Positions 6,615 through 6,648 of a DNA stretch of 6,648 nucleotides are shown piece by piece; positions within the stretch are counted from its first letter, which is position 1; every line of letters begins with the position of its first letter. Source of the stretch: UBA7692 sp964552715 (GTDB lineage Bacteria; Bacteroidota; Bacteroidia; Chitinophagales; LD1); the NCBI GenBank assembly GCA_964552715.1, contig CAZKHZ010000193.1, positions 1 to 6,648 of the forward strand, in the 5' to 3' direction. The notes beneath the pieces are model-generated. The model made no database searches, was not told where the DNA came from, and saw only the letters and a program-made list of their open reading frames with translations. A program made the translations under genes and the position numbers.

Positions 6615-6648
6615 AGCCGGATGAGTGAGTTTGATGAGCGGGGGGAGG

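Larger units (their letters stand above)
6439..6648. other. Gene-less right end, repeat-rich
   Basis: Apart from the short repeats listed separately, this stretch shows no convincing coding region on either strand. AAGCGGG at 6444-6450 is complementary to CCCGCTT at 6364-6370 inside the structured element. The last bases turn G-rich (6638-6648), and an ATG at 6621 opens a nine-codon frame to the window edge. That could be the first codons of a gene continuing outside, but nothing supports it beyond the absence of a stop. Confidence 0.4.

Noticed and set aside
6621..6648. Possible first nine codons of a gene running off the right edge (ATG at 6621)
   Set aside because: Twenty-eight bases without a stop is not evidence; a second ATG in another frame (6634) is equally open, and the surrounding DNA is repeat-rich.

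Overview
The window looks like a chromosomal segment of a Bacteroidota bacterium. The evidence is a TonB-dependent receptor with an N-terminal carboxypeptidase-D-like regulatory domain, a secreted protein ending in a type IX secretion (T9SS) type A sorting domain, AT-rich intergenic DNA, and gene starts without Shine-Dalgarno sequences. The protein style resembles the Chitinophagales/Sphingobacteriia side of the phylum, but that placement is only an impression. No tRNA, rRNA, CRISPR array, transposase or phage gene is visible.

Layout: (1) 2-304 (+) is the C-terminal half of the ribosome-assembly GTPase EngB, cut by the window edge. (2) 305-513 is a gap with a short degenerate ATTCC-type repeat. 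(3) 514-1314 (+) is a DEDDh 3'-5' exonuclease with an ExoX-like C-terminal module. (4) 1326-1365 is a strong hairpin with T-tracts on both sides, a bidirectional terminator between convergent genes. (5) 1380-2822 (-) is a secreted alpha/beta-hydrolase-fold protein with a T9SS tail. (6) 2916-5960 (-) is a 1014-residue TonB-dependent outer-membrane receptor. (7) 5961-6648 has no convincing gene. It holds an AT-rich region upstream of the receptor, a structured terminator-like element at 6355-6438, and a run of degenerate short repeats at the right end.

The receptor and the secreted hydrolase-like protein are co-directional, 93 bp apart, with no terminator between them. They probably form a two-gene outer-membrane/cell-surface unit: the T9SS protein would act or bind at the surface and the receptor would import a ligand. 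No SusD-like partner is seen inside the window. The substrate cannot be inferred.

The most notable observation is that the hydrolase-like protein appears to lack a standard catalytic triad. In the usual register the nucleophile is Asn, and no histidine occurs between residue 223 and the last residue, 480. It may therefore be a non-catalytic surface binding protein or an enzyme with unusual chemistry. The second is the orphan structured element at 6355-6438, which has a terminator-like stem, a perfect 10-bp tandem repeat and a 10-nt match to the 16S rRNA 3' tail, with no gene on its strand for it to terminate.
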